DNA of 64,000 nucleotides, taken from NCBI GenBank assembly GCA_024681795.1, contig JAILAD010000085.1, positions 1-64,000 of the forward strand. The letters run 5' to 3'. The stretch's first letter is position 1; every line of letters starts with the position of its first letter. Below the pieces are notes generated by a model that was given only the letters and a program-made list of their open reading frames with translations, had not been told where the DNA came from and made no database searches. Shown here piece by piece: positions 62,101-64,000 of the stretch. A program made the translations under genes and the position numbers. The DNA is from Lachnospiraceae bacterium. GTDB taxonomy: Bacteria; Bacillota; Clostridia; Lachnospirales; Lachnospiraceae.

Positions 62101-63894
62101 TCAGCGGATATCCGCGGCAGCCTCCTCCGGAAGGCAGATTACGTAGCGCCCGTTTCGAAGCACCTCCCGGTATCCGTGTTTCCGTAAGAATCCGGCAAAC
62201 ACTTTCTGCTTCTCGTTTTCCAGTTCCTCCATATTGCATACCGTCAGATCAGGAAACGTTCCCGCATAAAAGAATACAGGCAATTCGCCGGATGTCCCCA
62301 CTGCATTTAAATCCCTTTTTAATTCCTCCATCGGAAAAGAATCCAGTCCCGGCCACGAATGGGTGAGCACACATTCTTCCTCGAAATAATACAGAAATCC
62401 GGGAATAAATCCGTATGCAACCGCCCCTTTATGCTTTAAGCCGTTTTGGTTCAGATAATCATTGACTTCCTGCAGGTCGGCTGCATTCGAAACGCCGGTG
62501 CGGCATCCGGCAAGAACCGGATTATCCCTTACGATCGTAAATTTTCCGCGGATAAAGGATTCATCACGGAAGACAAAGTCCGTTCCGAAACAGATTCCGC
62601 TGACAAACGCCATCACGGCAATCATCATTCCGACCGCACGGAAAGAAAATACACCCCACCAGAGACGCGTGGTCTTTTCCTCTTTTATTTCCGCAATTTT
62701 TTCTTTATCGATACCGGATACCAGTTCCCCGATGACAAAAGGTGCAACAAAATACAGATTGTTTAAAGCCGTATATAAGCCGTTGTTACTTCCGATCGGT
62801 GTAATAAAAATAATTACCAGAACCGCAGCTCCGAACAGTTTCCGGTCAATCGGAACCGTTTTGGAGAAGAGGTTATAAACGGAATAAAAAATGGCAATCA
62901 TCAGTACAAAAGTGCCCCACATATAGATGGAACGGTAATCGATGAAATTAAAATTGAAAAATCCGAAGTAATAAAGGACTCTCATGACGACTCCGAACAG
63001 AAGCCCCATAAGAAGCAGAATCGGAATTCTGATTTTGTTCTTTTTTGCAAAAGCAAGTGCCGGCGCACCCAATACCGCAAGTCCAAGCATCGGAAGAAGC
63101 GGTTTTACATATCTTAAATAATCCCCGAAAATAGTCTTAAGCATCGCCTTCGGTGCATAGCTCGTCGCTTCCGAAGTCATTCCGAAAAGAGAATGAATCA
63201 TATCCGGGAAAGCACTGATTCCGAACAGCAGCGAAACAACCGCAATTCCGAGAAGAAATACCGCAAGATATCCTCCGATACAGAGCAAAAACTCTTTGAT
63301 GATATTTTTCTTTTCCAGAATTCCGTATAAAAACAGAACTACAATCAGCGTGCATTCCACGACATTCGGAAAGCGAACGAATACATTAAGTGCAAGAACT
63401 CCTCCCGCAACCGCATACAGATATTTCTTTCCCGTTTTGATTGCAGTTAAAAGCAGCGCGGCACCTGTCGCAAACAGATAATAGGAAAGATAATGATACA
63501 GAATGACGCGCGGACACCACGCAAATCCCTGGGCAAGAAGAAGCCCCGTAAAAACAGCGAATTTCGGGTACTGTTTTTTCAGGAAAACATAAAACAGCAC
63601 CACAAATGCATTGCAAAGAATCATGCAGTAAATCTCCATTGCAAGCATCGTGTGTCCGAACGGAAGTTTTGTAAATGCGTGCCCGATTACGTTTGCAAGA
63701 AAAGTGGATATTGCCCACGTACGGTTCATATGCGGAAACGACATAAAATTAAGGAGATTATATGCCGAATCCGTCACATCGATTCCGACTCCGATATGAA
63801 TAAAAGGAAAGAGGAAGAGAAGGGATGCCAAAATCACATCCGATACACTCCCCCTTATTCTGTTATTCTTTTTTGTCTGACTCATATTATTCAT
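62101..63894 (-). CDS. Polytopic GT-C-like membrane protein
   Basis: 597 residues with about 11-12 membrane helices. The first loop after helix 1 contains GIDVTDSAYNLL, an Asp-bearing motif typical of lipid-sugar-dependent GT-C glycosyltransferases; the C-terminal 150 residues form a soluble domain. It would transfer a sugar outside the membrane, possibly onto a surface glycan. Acceptor unknown. GGAG lies eight bases before the ATG. Same layout as the membrane protein at 56366, which may be related. Confidence 0.72.
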   Translation of the reverse strand: MNNMSQTKKNNRIRGSVSDVILASLLFLFPFIHIGVGIDVTDSAYNLLNFMSFPHMNRTWAISTFLANVIGHAFTKLPFGHTMLAMEIYCMILCNAFVVLFYVFLKKQYPKFAVFTGLLLAQGFAWCPRVILYHYLSYYLFATGAALLLTAIKTGKKYLYAVAGGVLALNVFVRFPNVVECTLIVVLFLYGILEKKNIIKEFLLCIGGYLAVFLLGIAVVSLLFGISAFPDMIHSLFGMTSEATSYAPKAMLKTIFGDYLRYVKPLLPMLGLAVLGAPALAFAKKNKIRIPILLLMGLLFGVVMRVLYYFGFFNFNFIDYRSIYMWGTFVLMIAIFYSVYNLFSKTVPIDRKLFGAAVLVIIFITPIGSNNGLYTALNNLYFVAPFVIGELVSGIDKEKIAEIKEEKTTRLWWGVFSFRAVGMMIAVMAFVSGICFGTDFVFRDESFIRGKFTIVRDNPVLAGCRTGVSNAADLQEVNDYLNQNGLKHKGAVAYGFIPGFLYYFEEECVLTHSWPGLDSFPMEELKRDLNAVGTSGELPVFFYAGTFPDLTVCNMEELENEKQKVFAGFLRKHGYREVLRNGRYVICLPEEAAADIR

Positions 63895-63899
63895 GCTTA

Positions 63900-64000
63900 T
63901 TACTCCGCTGCGGAAAAATCCTCATCCTTTTTCGGGAAGATCACATCCGTTTTTCCGAGCAGGGAGAAAAACCGCTTTCCCGCCCCGGAACGGTAGAGAA
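63900..64000 (-). CDS. C-terminal end of an unidentified protein (5' end outside window)
   Basis: In frame from the right edge to TAA at 63900-63902, giving 32 or more residues with the end LGKTDVIFPKKDEDF followed by SAAE. Reading is open, with no stop in this frame. The stop lies within the spacing region of the next gene's ribosome site, so the two are likely co-transcribed. Too short to name; may be another glycosyltransferase. Confidence 0.5.
   Translation of the reverse strand, partial: LYRSGAGKRFFSLLGKTDVIFPKKDEDFSAAE

Overview
The window looks like chromosomal DNA of a low-to-mid GC anaerobic Firmicute, most likely Clostridia of the Lachnospiraceae type. This rests on AGGAGG-type ribosome sites, consensus TTGACA-N17-TATAAT promoters, the gene families present (TPP-controlled ThiXYZ, Tex, Hsp33, LytR-CpsA-Psr proteins, GH25 lysozyme) and the absence of outer-membrane genes. 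The species assignment is inference. Every gene except the truncated integrase at the left edge lies on the minus strand, as expected for a single replichore arm.

Layout, left to right: (1) 1-404, the C-terminus of a tyrosine recombinase next to tRNA-Arg(ACG), so the window opens at the edge of an integrated element. (2) 484-3813, a TPP-riboswitch-controlled thiamine/pyrimidine ABC transporter operon. (3) 3876-11458, housekeeping and small genes: macrodomain protein, DUF6847-like protein, Nudix, HAD, Tex, CapA-like and Smr. (4) 11534-26855, a ten-gene unit with an ECF sigma factor, its probable anti-sigma factor, a signal-peptide membrane protein, an ABC-2 exporter pair, a coiled-coil Gln-Gly-repeat membrane protein, MoxR, DUF58 and two large VWA membrane proteins. 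(5) 26883-32462, Hsp33, methyltransferase, small export protein, HisC and a surface protein with a Cys/His-rich head. (6) 32778-36260, a ClpX with an extended linker and an HtrA protease. (7) 36350-55583, a cell-surface polysaccharide locus: rfbBAC, Wzm/Wzt ABC export, a methyltransferase-kinase fusion, five family-2 glycosyltransferases, phosphoglucomutase, a polyprenyl-phosphate sugar transferase and an LCP ligase. (8) 55580-64000, multi-spanning membrane proteins, a GH25 lysozyme with Ig-like domains and an SGNH-type protein, probably also envelope-related.

The two most interesting systems are these. First, the ECF sigma/MoxR/VWA/ABC unit, in which four proteins carry long Gln/Pro/Gly-rich repeat tails. 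Second, the bifunctional methyltransferase-kinase at 48403-50424. It overlaps wzt and retains all recognisable kinase residues, resembling the WbdD chain-terminator logic of Gram-negative O-antigen export but in an apparently Gram-positive genome.

Regulatory signals include one TPP riboswitch with its terminator and at least seven well-formed sigma-A promoters, three of which have the -35 box built over the stop codon of the preceding gene. Degenerate 12-bp-period tandem repeats recur in leaders, intercistronic gaps and one gene end. An in-frame amber codon separates two membrane ORFs that may be one gene.
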